A DNA stretch of 64,000 bases from Bugula neritina. Taxonomy: Eukaryota; Bryozoa; Gymnolaemata; Cheilostomatida; Bugulidae. The stretch spans positions 4,331,751 through 4,395,750 of the forward strand of contig OZ037773.1 of NCBI GenBank assembly GCA_964035545.1. The letters are read 5' to 3'. Each line of letters opens with the position of its first letter. The first letter of the stretch is position 1. Under the pieces are notes generated by a model. That model was not told where the DNA came from, did not search any database, and worked only from the letters and a program-made list of their open reading frames with translations. Shown here piece after piece: positions 26,708 to 40,407 of the stretch. Position numbers and translations under genes: made by a program.

Positions 26708-29700
26708 ATGAAGCTAAAGATGTGGAAAACTGTGACAGAGGCATTGTTGCTGTTTCTTGTAATAAATTGTATCAAAGGTATAGTGATTACTCAGTGTGCA
26801 TGGTTTACTGTAACTAGACTTAAAATGTATGTCATGTATTTCCTATTTCACATTAATGTACTCAAATAAACTATTCACAAAGACTTTGCCGTCACTATAG
26901 CAGTTGAACATTGCAGTAATAAAGAATATATTAGAGCAGTAAGGTTCAGTGAAAATTTATGCTACAGTAAATGCAGGCATTGGCTTAGTATGGCATGTGG
27001 TTGATTTAATCTCATCCCACCGCAGTAGATCTTGTGAAACTCAAATCCTGTAGTCAGCATAGTTTAGTAGGAATTCCCTAATCGGAAAACATTTTACATT
27101 AGAATTTGCTCAAGAGTTGTGGCTATAAACATGAAATGATATGTATACTAAGATGTTTACTTCATCTCCATAGCAACTCATCCCCCCTTCATCATATCTC
27201 AGTCCGCGGTCAAACAGATAGCATTTAGAGAAGGCTATTCTTTACAACTTCCCTGTGTGGCTGATGCGGACCCTGAGCCGACGTAAGTACTAGCTTAAAA
27301 CATGTTTCTGTGATCATCTTATTTTGGCATAATAACTAGTTAATTGCTGCTTATATACGCAACTCGTAATCCTGCTATTGCAGTAGGACACCTCGGTGAG
27401 AATTTTTTGGTGTATCGTCAAAATGGATATTTCGAAAAGGTACTTTGTACCCTGTGCTACTGCTTGAAGCTACTATATCTGTTTGTATGTAGTTTTGTAT
27501 ACATATAATACATGGCTTGTCTTTCTGCAATGAGGGCATATTTTTTCAGAAAGAAGATGTTTGAAAAGTCATCATCAAAGTATTTGTAGTCAAAGTTTTT
27601 GCCCTTTTTTGGAATTTGTGCTAAATTTGACCTCAAGTTCTGTACTGATTGAAAAAAGAGCAGAAAATTTCAAATATTTGTCTTACTGCTGTGCTTTATT
27701 GCATATGATTGTGCTCTTGCTCTGTAACACATCCAGTGAGTTTGCTGTATTTACTGTGTCACAGTTATCGATGGGAGGTGAATGGGAGAGAGTTCCTAGC
27801 CGCCGGTACAGATGACGATGTCGTGGCGCTAGAGGGGGTTGGCACGCTGCTGTTTAGTCGACCCAGTAGTCAGTACTCCGGCTTCTACAAGTGCTTTGCT
27901 GAGAACTCCTTTGGGGTGGCCGTCGCAGATACAGTTCAGCTAATTAACGCCAGTAAGTGTTGGGCTCACTGTGGCAGCCATATTGTATGCTTTGGCAGCC
28001 ATTTTGTGTGCTGTGGCAGCCATTTTGTATGGTGTGGCAAAGTCTCTGGGTAGACTATTACTAGTTTCACATACACATGTATATAGTCTTAGTCAGACTA
28101 CAGTTGAAGTCGAGAAAACAGACTAAACTTCAAACATGGTACTTCTTTATCAATCCGTCTGCTATGTTTGAACTCAGTTAACTACAGGCTAATTACTTTA
28201 TAGAAAATGCCGGATATCAAACTGCGTTAAGTGACTCTCAGACAAGTTGAGTTATAAAGACACTAACACCCTGCTGGTGTAGTGGATTGCGTTTGTGTCA
28301 TAATTTCGTGATTTGTTGTAACTTATTTGTATAGTCGTAATTTTGTAATAGGTGTTTATAAAGATATGGATCATTTACTGGTTTATCAGGTTAAATCAGT
28401 TATAATATAAAACACAGCATATATATAGATACAAGTGGGAGGAGCTTACGATATAAGCAATTATCATATTATGACATTTAGCTTGCTTTATGCTTACCTG
28501 AGATGTGTTCTTTAGGTCTGGTGGCATTCCCCACGGAGTCAGGTGGCACCTACACACTAACTGCAGGTGAACATCTACATATCAGGTGCAATCAGCCGGC
28601 CAGCTTCCCAGAGGCAACTATATTCTGGTCGAAAATGACCCTCAGTGGTTATCAGGACATTGACTATAATGACAGAGTATCTATAGATCTTGATGGTAAG
28701 TGAGGGTTGGGGGTGTGGAATGCTTTCCTCGTTACTTGTTGTCTTTTCTACAGAGACCACAACTCATTTACCAATCAGCAACAGTGTATATATGTCATAT
28801 CTGGTAAATCTTGATATGTGTAAATTAGTAGCATCAGGATGACGCTATTAAATGTCATGTTTCTTATTTGAATATTGTTATTATTTAAAAAATCATTCAA
28901 TTTCCAGTGGAAAAAACATTTGCTGAAGAATAAGCTGCCTAAGCCGAACGTTTCATTGCAGGCAGTTGCAGATAAGCTCAGTTTAAAAGAGCAGATAACT
29001 TCAACCTATAGTATAGCCTTTATTACTTTTCACTCGATGCTGTGGTTAAGATTAATACAACTAGTATACGTCCGCTATATTATCATATATTAATATATGT
29101 TCAGCATAGTTTGTTACTTTGTATAATTCAGGTGGGTTGAACTTTGCATATGTCGACGCCCCCGACAGAGGTGATTATATCTGCTCAGCATTCAACAAAG
29201 TCATAAGAAAAACAGAGAGTTCCAACCCGTATACGGTTAATGTACTCGGCAGTAAGTGCACCATTTATTCTCTAACCTGTAGTTTCTTGTATTTGCTGTA
29301 GCATTAGCCATGTTGTGTGGAATCGTACAATAATCGTTGGTGTAAAAATAGACTCAGCACCCAACATTATATATATGTAGCTGTGGGAGACTCACAAAGT
29401 GCCCCTTCTAAACTCCTCTGGGCGCCAAGGACTACAGAGAAATTCATTCGTGGAAAACCTGCTACAATCAAATGCATTTATTCAGGAAAGTAAGTATGAC
29501 AGAAACTCATTCTGTTTATTTACACTGGCACTAACTGTTGGTGCCGCAATGGTTGGAGGTCTTTTCTGCGAGTGGTCTAGTAAATAAAGATTTTATGGAA
29601 CTTATCGTTTCGAAATTCATGGACCTTAGGCTGAGAAATGCACGTTCAGCTCTTGAACCACTAGCTGAGACTGGTCAAACATTTCTAAAGAAATATTGAG

Positions 29701-32700
29701 ATTTTAATCGATAGCATTTGTTATTTAATGTGTAACTAGATAATTTGACAGTAGTGGGCAAGGCAATAGTATTTTTAGTTTGACTAGTTTTCTATTGCGT
29801 AGACTGTGTTCCCAAATTTTCTAGTTGGTTTAGTAGCTTCCCATGCAGAGATATCATTTACCCATTCGGATAGAGTACAGCTGTGAATTGTAATCAGTTT
29901 GTTATAAAGTCTTCACTGCTCCGCAGCATGCAATGATTTTCATCTTAATTTATTTCAGTAATATTTATCATTGTTGGTTACTTTTTTGCTGTTGGGGGTT
30001 GTTTATAGTTTCCATCTGTTTCCTTAGCCCGGTTCCTGGAATCATCTGGACTCGGGCTGACAAGAAGCCCCTCTCGGTAAGGGCTAAGATTCGAAGCTAT
30101 GGATTGGCTCTCCAGTTTGACAGCATTGAATATGAAGACGCAGCCAACTATGAATGTGATGGTTACAACACTGCAAAAGCCACACCAGTGAAAACTACGG
30201 TAAGAAGCATTTTTATCTCACCCTTTTTCTGAACTTCTGGTACAATACTGAATGTTTTTATATTAGGTCCTGGAATGAGATGGAATTGGTTGAACGGGTT
30301 GTTAGAATTTGAAACTATTAATCGCCAACTTGATATTGATTAGTCATTAGACCAGGGCTGTCCAACAGAAGGCCCCAGGGCCGGATGTGACCCTCAATGG
30401 CATAAAATGAAAATTATTGTTCACAGTATGCATGAATTAGAGTGAAAATGTCTTACTTATACACATACTACGAAACACGTGCAGCTAGCATTAACTATTC
30501 GGACTTTTTGTGTAATGATTCATAGGAATTTGGAATAAAATAATTTGAAAAATACTGACGCTCTCACCACCACAAGCTAAAGTTTATCTTGCCACCGGAA
30601 TATTCCCTTTCAGTGGCCCTCGTTCTGATAAAGTTGGACAGACCAATGATGTAGGAGTTGTCCACTTTTTACCTTGTTTCATGATAACGCTCAGAAAATC
30701 CTGTTTCGTGATTTACTAGATGCCCAGAGAAGCCCGTAGTTGAGGTTGCGTCACACGTGTACCATACTGAGAATACTGATGTCTCGTATACTTATAGGTC
30801 ATAGTCGAAGTTGAAGGTCACGTGAGGTGGGTGGACAAGCCTACATCTGTGACGAAAGGAGAAAATGAAACTGTTACGTTTGTCTGCAATGGAGAAGGCA
30901 TACCTCGACCCAATCCACCCAAGTGGTTCATCAATGGCGTAGCATTCACATGTAAGGCTGGGTCTGCGATGCTCACAACCTACTTGCTATCTGAAAACTC
31001 TCAGTCTATTGCTATTATACATTATGCTGTGCTGCTGCTATACATATGCTGTTGTTAGTAAATTGCTGTTTCAATATCGTTCACTAGTTTCTTAGCCTCA
31101 TACTCTCAATTCTCTCAATTGCAGCAAGTACGGCTGATAGATTTATTGGCAATCAGTACGGGCCGTCAACCACGCTCACCATAAAGAATCTACAGAAGGA
31201 CAGAGACACTATGGCTCTGCAGTGTAACATAACAAATAACCTGGCTGGAAGCTGGGTGCATACGTCCTTCTTCCTCAACGTGAAATGTAGGTCTTCATCA
31301 CTTAGTCGCTGTAGTTATGTTCTGTGTGACACAGAGGCTCTAGCCTCATTTCTACTTACATGGAGAGCTGCACTTGCCGATGAGTATATGCTCTCGTGTT
31401 TTATATGATGTCATTCTTGTCTTTACTCCAATATATCAGCTTGTCTGTATGAAGCAGATACAAGTAAGTAGACATGTTATGTTATGCACGTCTGAAGAGA
31501 GGTTTTATATGACTGCAGAGTTTTGCTTGTAGCTGAGAAACCAATTATCGAGCAGTTTGACAGCGGGCCATACAAATGGGCAGAAGGACAAGAGAGAAAC
31601 CTGACTTGTCGGGTGGTGGGCGCCCCCACCCCTATTGTGTCGTGGACCAAGGACCAACAGTCTTTGACAGGCGGGCGTTACATAACACATGATGACGGAA
31701 CACTGGAAGTGAAGGTGCACACGTCGTTTCAGTTTTATTTGTGTTGTTTTGGTGGTACTTTTTGGAGTTATTCCCTCATTCTGGGATTTCTTGTTGCTCT
31801 GTATTCTATAAAGTGTAATACTGTATATGTACCATAGACAAAGACTATAGATTTGTATTATACATCCAATAGACAGCTGATGTGTAATTTATAGAATGAA
31901 AGTATATTTTCCATAGATGTTTGTTGTATACTTTATGTTGTGATACTATTTATTGTATAGACAGTTGGTGTATATTGTATAGTATAATAGTATGTATTGT
32001 ATATTATATTGTATAGTATAATAGTATGTATTGTATATTATATTGTATAGTATAATAGTATGTATTGTATATTATATTGTATAGTATAATAGTATGTATT
32101 GTATATTATATTGTATAGTATAATAGTATGTATTGTATATTATATTGTATAGTATAATAGTATATACTGTATATTATATTGCATAGTATAATAGTATGTA
32201 TTGTATATTATATTGTATAGTATAATAGTATGTATTGTATATTATATTGTATAGTATAATATTATATTGTATATTATATTGTATAGTATAATATTATATT
32301 GTATATTATATTGTATAGTATAATAGTATGTATTGTATATTATATTGTATAGTATAATAGTATGTATTGTATATTATATTGTATAGTATAATAGTATGTA
32401 TTGTATATTATATTGTATAGTATAATAGTATGTACTGTATATTATATTGTATAGTATAATATTATATTGTATATTATATTGTATAGTATAATAGTATGTA
32501 TTGTATATTATATTGTATAGTATAATAGTATGTATTGTATATTGTATTGTATAGTATAATAGTATATACTGTATATTATATTGTATAGGGAGTTGGTATC
32601 ACTGATGCTGGGACGTACACATGCTCAGCCAGTAACCGGCACGGCTCAGTTTCTAAGTCTACACAGATAACGGTGAGAAGGCGCACGCAGATCAGACAGG

Positions 32701-35700
32701 CTCCTGAGGATCTCACTGTAACAGCTGGAACACAGGCCAAGTTTGTGTGTACGGCCCTTACTGATCCTGATGAATCTGGGGTAAGTATTCTAGGCTATCT
32801 GATACTCTACAGTGTTTAGTCTATACTCTTCACTGTATATTCTATACTCTGCACTGTATATTCTATACTCTGCACTGTTTAGTCTGTGTTCTACTGTGTA
32901 TATTCGGTTTCATCTAGAACTTAGAGATAACGTGGCTCAAAGATGGTAATCCGATGAACTCCCAGTCTAACAACAGAGTTTACAGAAACGTGCAGGACAA
33001 CTCCCTGCAGATAGCCGGCCCCAAGTCCCTAGACTCGGGCACTTACACTTGTAGGGCGAGCAACGGCATCGACTTTGATGACGCCAACGCCACTCTTCGT
33101 GTACAGGTATATGTAATATAATATACTCTCTATGTCTATGGCTCAGTATGATATATAATATAAACTCTCTATGTCTATGACACAGTATGATATATAATAT
33201 ATACTCTCTATGTCTATGACACAGTATGATATATAATATACTCTCTATGTCTATGACACAGTATGGTATATAATATACTCCCTATGTCTATGACACAGGA
33301 TCGCCCTGATATGCCCCCAGTTGTCAGTATCGAGCAATGCGGAGCGTCGTGGGCTGAAATCAAGTGGAGTCCAGGAACAAATAACAACGCTCCTCTCACC
33401 AACTTCATTGTCCAGTACCAGACGCTGACAGATCAGAGCATCTGGTACACCTCTGCAGAGGATATTCCCCCCAAGACCACCAGCTACACCGTGCAGTAAG
33501 TCAGCTTTCTTATTGGTCAGGTTTGTACGTTGAATACTTTGCCTAGCTCTGATTGGTCTAACTTGTATTATATGTATTTAATTAGAATACTTTGTTCAGA
33601 TTTGTGGCATTTTTATTTTATATAACTGGCTCTGGTTGGGTAATTTTTTGAATGCAGTTTTGATGAAATGAGAAACTAAAGAATACTAATTTTATTGGTT
33701 AAAAGTGAATATAATGTCCCATCTTAATGGACCCAGGTAGGTTGTATGGTGGGTTATGAAAGGGTAGAGGGTGAGCATAACCCGGCGGGGTTCTGTTGTA
33801 GATTGAAAGCTAACAATAAGTTTAGGTTCAGAGTTCTTGCCCAGAACAAGATAGGGAAAGGGGAGCCGAGTAACCCCACCATCGGCACCTGCGATATTTC
33901 TGTGGATGAACCCAAGCTGAATCCAGTTGGAGTGAGAACACTGGATGAGGGACAGGACAAGCTGGTTATCACATGGCAGGTGCGTTGACAAGCTCTGTAT
34001 ATTGTGAGTTGAGAGTACTTTATCCACTTGCCAGCCAACCACACATCCTGGTGATTTGGTGCTAAAGGAGACTAGAAGCTCTACTTCTCACTTTGCTCAT
34101 GAAGTATTTAAGTAGAACAGTTTATCATGGTCTATTGAATGTTCATCTATAGTAATGTAATATCTAGTGTAGTACTGTAGCATCTACTGTGGTACTGTAG
34201 CATCTGCTGTGGTACTGTAGCATCTACTGTGGTACTGTAGCATCTGCTGTGGTACTGTAGCATCTACTGTGGTACTGTAGTACCTGCTGTAGTGTATGCT
34301 GCAGTGTCTACTGTAGTGTATGCTGTAGCGTCTACTGTAGTACTGTAGCATTTAGTGTAGTGTCTAGTGTATATATACTGTACTCATTGTGTATTTCAGC
34401 CAATATCTCCTATAGACTTCGGAGCCGGCAGCTTTGTGTACAATGTCATGTACAAGAGGTATGGCAGCAGTCTGTGTAACGGCAAACCGTATTGTGTGGA
34501 GCCTGTGGCAGCCAAAGAAGGGAACTTGGGCAGGCCTGGGGAACTGAATCTGATAGAGTATAAGGTGTTGCATTGTATTGTTGATACACGTGATATCATG
34601 ACACATTACGCTGTTTGTTATATGCGTACTATCATGATATTGTAATTATATATTATGACGTAGGCCTAATACAGTGCACTATTTACATACTGTGTGGTAT
34701 TGTATCCCAGGTTGTGGTGTCCAATCAGCCTATATACACAAAGTACAGCATCGCCGTGACAACGGAGAACTCACAAGGTGATTCGTCTGCTGCTACCCAG
34801 TTTGTGATTGGCTACAGCGGAGAAGGAAGTACGTTACTTTGACCTATTTGATTATTTACTTCCTGTCAGTATTAGTGTGCACTTCACCGTGTTACGTGCT
34901 CTAATTTGATTCCTCTTTTTTGCTTTCTCTTTCACTAACTTGTGCACCACATTGTAACTATGATAGTGTCGTGTAGACGTGTTTTCCTGTATTTTGCTGC
35001 GGGTCGTGTAATTTTGCTGCCTTCCTAAAGTATAGTGGTGATTATGTAGACCCTAAGCAGAACGTGCAGGGATTCGGTGTCATGGTGAACCAGACGACTG
35101 GCCAACAGGAAGTCTACTCTGACAATGCCACCTTCGTCTGGAATGCGGTAGACGAGTCCGAGGCAGAGACGCAGGGCTTCTTCAGAGGCTACATGGTTAG
35201 TACTCAGAGCCTTGTGACCTCACTCAAGGTCACTTTATACTGTCACTATAGATGGTCATGACGGCAACCATGTCTCTTGTAGATTGAGTATAAGAAGAAC
35301 ATAAAAGATGATTCAACCAATGAGAGGTTTGACACCAGAACTGTCTACATCGTGATTCGTGACGTCAAGAAAGAAGGCACCGGCACAGTGGCCGACAGGC
35401 GACTGGTTGAGGTAAAGTTCTTGTTTATGATGAGAGCGACAATGTGATTGGCTGTTATATTGAGTGTTGTCTACTCATGCGCCTTGTTACATGTACGCTG
35501 TACTGATTGTTAGAATGAGCACGGTGCTGTGGAACACGGCGATGGTAGAGTGTCCGTCACACTCACTCACTTGCCGCCCAATTCTGACCTTGACTTCAGG
35601 ATTGCCGTCATCAACAAGAGGAGATACGGCACCTTGTCTGCACCGATTAACGTCATCACCAAAGAGGGAGGTGAGTGTAACAACCCATAGTATATAGAAG

Positions 35701-38700
35701 TGAGTGTAGCAGTCTTTATTTCAGTGTGTTAGAAGTAACCCGTGAAAGACAATGGCAGTGTAAAGGTAACTTGTGAAATTATTATTCATAACAACTTGTG
35801 AATAGATGGTGTAGGAGAAATAATTGTAATTAGTATCAGCTAGAATTCATTCTGTTTTATGCAGTTCCTGGTCCAGTCCAGCAGTTGGTCATCAGTGAGA
35901 ATGGGCCAACTCATATTAGGCTGTCCTGGATGAAGCCTTTGGAACCCAATGGTGTACTAACCCGCTACCAGATTGGCTACAAAACTTGTAAGTCTATCCA
36001 ATACACTTGGTGATTCGTTGACTTGTCTAGTCCTGTGCTACGGCCACCTGTTCCGAGTGTCAAAATGTACGCATGCCAAACGGATTCTATTCATCTGCAG
36101 TGAATGGACTGCAGCTGGGACCTCTGCAGTACCCTGACCCAAAGTTTGTGGCCGACGAGGGAGGTGTCAGTACTAAGATCACAGCCAAGGTCACCGGGCT
36201 CAAGCCTATGCAGATGTACAGGTTCTACGTGTGGGCGTATACGGCAGCAGGACCGGGCAGCGAATACTTCATTGATGACTCCACCATACCAGCTGGTTGT
36301 AAGTATCACTCTGTGACGTGTTGACTTTGTTGAGTGAGTGAGTGAGTTAAATAGTGACTGAGTGAGTTAGATAGTGACTGAGTGAGTTAAATAGTGACTG
36401 AGTGAGTTAAATAGTGACTGAATGAGTTAGATAGTGAGTGAGTGAGTTAGATAGTGAGTGAGTAAGTTAGATAGTGAGTGAGTGAGTTAGATAGTGGCTG
36501 AGTGAGTTAGATAGTGACTGAGTGAGTTAGATAGTGACTGAGTGAGTTAGATAGTGAGTGAATGAGTTAGATAGTGACTGAGTGAGTTAGATAGTGACTG
36601 AGTGAGTTAGATAGTGAGTGAGTGAGTTAGATAGTGACTGAGTGAGTTAGATAGTGAGTGAGTGAGTTAGATAGTGACTGAGTGAGTTAGATAGTGAGTG
36701 AGTGAGTTCTAGCTGTTTATAACACTGTTACTATAAAGTACAAACAAGTGACTGTTACCAGATCCTAATCCACCAACTATTGACGTGAGGAGACTCAGTA
36801 ACAGCACATTGAACGTCTCTTGGGTACCAGCCAGATCTGGTGTTCCAGCTAACGTCTTCTACGTCCAGTACAAACAGCAGAGTGGTGAGTAGTCTGTTTC
36901 ATTGTCAGCTCAGTTACTGCATATTGGTCAATAAGCAATCAGATTATTAGATATTGACCAATGAGCACTGAGTTAACAAGATATTGACCAATAACTATTG
37001 AGATTATAAGATGGGAAGTCTGTAATAACTGCAAAATAGTAAACATCTAAGCAGTATCACAGTGAATTCTGTACTTACTATATTGGTTAATTTGAGGTTG
37101 CAGTTTTTGTTCTGTTGACCAATAGAAAAGTTGTTAAGAAAACGAATGTTTTAGCTATTGACCAATGGCAGAGAACCGGCTGGGAGACCAACAAAGACTA
37201 TATAATGGTTGGTAACTTTGTGCCAGGCTGGAGGTACGAGGTGAGAGTGGTGGCTAGCAATGGAGGGATATACGAGACGGCCAGTGAATCTATTGACATC
37301 TTCCCAACAGCCGTCTCACGTATGTTTCTCTCAGAATAATTTATATGTCGTATTCAGAGTTGTTCACTCTTTCGGCGACCCTCAAAAATATAATTAGTCT
37401 ACAATATGTAATAGGTTTACCATCTTTTTCTAGTCGCGTTGTTTTCAAGTCAAGAAACTTTCAGTTGGAATTGTCCCGTTGTGAGTTCACTTCTACCTGC
37501 ACTTGTGAACTTATAGCCTAAGATCTTCTACTGTTACAGGGAGTTCTGCTGAGGCCACCCAAGTGTTTTCGTCCGGCTGGTTCATTGGCTTAATGCTATC
37601 ACTCATACTTGCCTGCACCTTCTTTGCTCTGCTCTGTCTGGTACAGCAGAACACGGGAGGCATCTACACCCAACCTTTCTCACGTTAGTATATATGTTAC
37701 TAGAACTCATGCTATTCAGTGTAGCCATGTCATGTTGGTTGTTATTGAATTTTTGTGTGTTTTGGAATATATCTAGTTTTTCAACCGCAACTCTCAAAGC
37801 TGGTAGAATAGAGAACTCAGTACAGTTTGCTGTCTGTCTGTTTGTCCTAAAGTCACTTCCCTTTTCTGTAGCCGAGGAGACAGAGCGGTTGAAGCCGTAC
37901 GAAGAGAGTACTTTTGAAGAGAAGGTAGCGCCGGGCGGTGGAGACGGGGAGTTTGACACTGCGGCTAGTGAGCGGTACGCCCCATCACATTTCAGTGAGA
38001 GGTACCCTCAGTCTACGTACAGTGAGAGGTACGCCCCCTCCCAGCACAGTGAGAGGTACGTCGGGAGTCAGCCGCCCCCAACCGATGAATACATGCAGGA
38101 CGATCACAACAGGTTAGTCGTTATGTCAGCAACTTGCTGTGGCAGCCATGGTTTGTCTTCGGCGTTTTACAATTCGTTACACAAAAGAGTTTCAAATAAA
38201 ATCGAAATAGCTTGACTTGGAAACTTTCTTGTTCAGTTATCCTCTCTGTTACACTTTAACCTTTCAGTTGTCCTCTCTTGTACACTTTAACCTTTCAGTT
38301 GTCCTCTCTTGTACACTTTAACCTTCCTATTGAGAGTCTGGGGTGCTATGCCTCCTAATAAAATGAAGTCAATAGTTGCTTTTTTAGTAAATAACCTTCA
38401 ACTATATCATTTTCAAATTGTCCATCAAGGAAAGCTATTTTATTGGAAAGCCCATTCACCTTCCTTGATACTAGCAAAACTGTACTGTTGTCTGTTAGTA
38501 ATTATCTTCTCTCTGGTCGTGTAGATACGGAGAGGAAGGTTCATTTATTGGCCAGTACAGAGATAACAAGGAACTGCCCAACTTTAGACCGAGAGTTGCT
38601 GAGCCATACAGGCCAGCCCAACCTCAGCCTAGGCCGCGCGTCGCACCCACCGAAGACACGTAAGTGTGAAACCTTTGCTTACAGAATTTCAACCTTCCGT

Positions 38701-40407
38701 TGCGTGAAATATAGTTGCTTAGATGGAGCTCGGGCTGCTCCTGTCAAAGGTTCTTATGTACTCATATTTGTGGTTGGGGGGTGTGTGTGTTTGCCCTCTA
38801 TCTGCTAGACTGTTGGTATCTCAAGCTAAGCAAGATGTTGAATATTCTGTAATGCTCATATAACTATAACTATTATCTACACTCTACAGGTTATTTATGT
38901 ACTGTTTTGGAGTTGCCTATTCAATTTCATGTTCAAATCGTTGATTTGAATATTTAATTCATGGTTTTGTAGCTAACAGTAGGTAAAGCTTTGAATGTCA
39001 GATTTTTGTTGAGTTTAACATTTGACAGTTGGAGGATAAATTATTGCTTCAGTTAAATGCATTTTCATCTGCATGAAGTTGAAAGTATTTAGTATTTTAT
39101 TGTTTAGGATCTTTAGTCAGTGTGTCTATCTGCAAAGACTATACATTCTCTCTCAGGCAATCACTTAGTGTCATTACATAAAGCTATTTATAGAGAAATC
39201 CTCTAGAGTCTAGACTAATTGAATTAGATATAGAGTTGTGAAGTTGGGAATTATGTTGCAAATAGTGTGAATATATTTGTGTTTATTCATACGATGTATA
39301 TATGTGTATCTTATGTTTATATAATATTTGTATAGTGTATATAATATTTATAGAGTATATATAATGTATTTACGAGTGTATAGAATGTATATAATGTATA
39401 TATGCGTCATATGTATAGATTGTATATGTTTTGAGTGTATATACATTTATATAATTTATATATTTCGTAAAGTGTATATAATATTTAGAGAACTTGTTAG
39501 TGACTTGTGATATAAAACCATCTGTTTAGGTACGGAGGTCCTCCTGTAGCTGAGCCCAGATCTGGCTATGCACCAAGAGGAGGCTATGCATCACGGGGAG
39601 GGGTTGCCCCGCCCCGGCAAGCTCCACCAAGGCAGCCAAGGAGCGCGGCTACAGAGTCATCTGATGACTATAGACCTCAGTACAGTAGCCGAGCAGGGAA
39701 ATACGACTCCGACACCAGGTGAGAGTGACTTATCTCCCCTCTACTTCTCTTCATATCATTATTGTGACACGCTGTTGTCTTATATGTTGTGTTATTATAT
39801 TAGGTCTACCTTTATACTCTTATATATTCCATAGCATTGCAGCTTGCATCTACTGTTTATTAAAGCATGTCTTAGTATTGAAAACCCTGATGCTAATACA
39901 CAAAATTATGCCCAATATTATATGAAATTATCTTATATTTTTTGCGTTATATTTTGTGATTTTGTACATTATATTATATTACTTGTAGTATTGTATGTTA
40001 TGTTATAATATGATGTACTAATGTTATATATGTTATGCTGTAGGTTATACTATTTTATATATTACGTTGTATATTACGTTATATATGTATGTTTACATGT
40101 ATGTTTACATTATATACTATATTATATAACATTGTATGTTATACTATACTATATATAACATTGTATGTTATACTATAGTCTATACTATATATAATGTTGT
40201 ATGTTCTACTATACTATATATAATGTTGTATGTTATATAATATACTATATATAATGTTGTATGTTATATAATATACTATATATAATGCTGTATGTTATAT
40301 AATATACTATATATAATGTTGTATGTTCCACTATATTATATTATTATTTCAGATATAGACCAGCTCCCGAAGAAGCAGAAGAAGAAAGCCATGATACAGT
40401 TGTTTAA
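26708..40407 (+). CDS. L1-family cell adhesion molecule (neuroglian / L1CAM type), 28 exons
   Basis: Exon ends, all phases consistent, 1429 residues: 26708-26777, 27174-27282, 27765-27952, 28516-28695, 29132-29251, 29381-29489, 30028-30199, 30798-30951, 31125-31286, 31533-31714, 32589-32780, 32918-33106, 33299-33495, 33802-33979, 34400-34564, 34711-34828, 35050-35195, 35283-35411, 35514-35670, 35865-35987, 36101-36298, 36762-36884, 37155-37319, 37540-37683, 37872-38112, 38525-38659, 39530-39718, 40353-40407. Signal peptide (1-24), six Ig domains each with its Cys pair and Trp (to ~609; two exons per domain for the first four), five FN3 domains (~610-1175), membrane segment starting GWFIGLM (~1188-1210), cytoplasmic tail with four SERY repeats, FIGQY (~1311-1315; ankyrin binding in this family) and C-terminal DTVV (class I PDZ ligand). 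Role by homology: homophilic neural and junctional adhesion linked to ankyrin-spectrin. Confidence 0.95.
27965..28042. repeat. GTGGCAGCCATTTTGTATGC tandem repeat in intron 3
   Basis: Three to four 20-24 bp units containing GGCAGCCAT just after the exon-3 donor. Confidence 0.8.
31975..32588. repeat. 34-bp minisatellite filling intron 10
   Basis: About 18 units of TATATTGTATAGTATAATAG plus AGTATGTATTGTAT. The final unit's TTGTATAG is the splice acceptor of exon 11 at 32589, so every unit carries a copy of the acceptor-like TTGTATAG. Confidence 0.9.
32812..32885. repeat. CACTGTATATTCTATACTCTG repeats in intron 11
   Basis: Three to four ~21-bp units between exons 11 and 12. Confidence 0.75.
33107..33298. 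repeat. 37-bp minisatellite with embedded splice acceptor, intron 12
   Basis: About five units containing CTCTCTATGTCTATGACACAG followed by TATGATATATAAT. The last CTATGACACAG is the acceptor of exon 13 (33299); the entire 192-bp intron is made of the repeat. Confidence 0.9.
34165..34375. repeat. 20-bp TACTGTAGCATCTACTGTGG minisatellite, intron 14
   Basis: About ten units, alternating CATCTACTGTGG and CATCTGCTGTGG, upstream of exon 15. Confidence 0.85.
36328..36712. repeat. 20-bp GAGTGAGTTAGATAGTGACT minisatellite, intron 21
   Basis: About 19 units with ACTG/GAGT alternation, between exons 21 and 22. Confidence 0.9.
38231..38325. repeat. 31-bp repeat with acceptor-like sequence, intron 25
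   Basis: Three units of TACACTTTAACCTTTCAG plus TTGTCCTCTCT, each looking like a pyrimidine tract plus AG, 200 bp before the FIGQY exon. Confidence 0.8.
39960..40340. repeat. TA-rich 31-bp repeats in intron 27
   Basis: Several units of TATAATATACTATATATAAT plus GTTGTATGT just before the last exon, preceded by more degenerate forms. Confidence 0.75.

Noticed and set aside
36328-36712. Possible CRISPR array from regular 20-bp repeats
   Set aside because: The repeats are head-to-tail with no unique spacers and lie in an animal-gene intron; it is a minisatellite.
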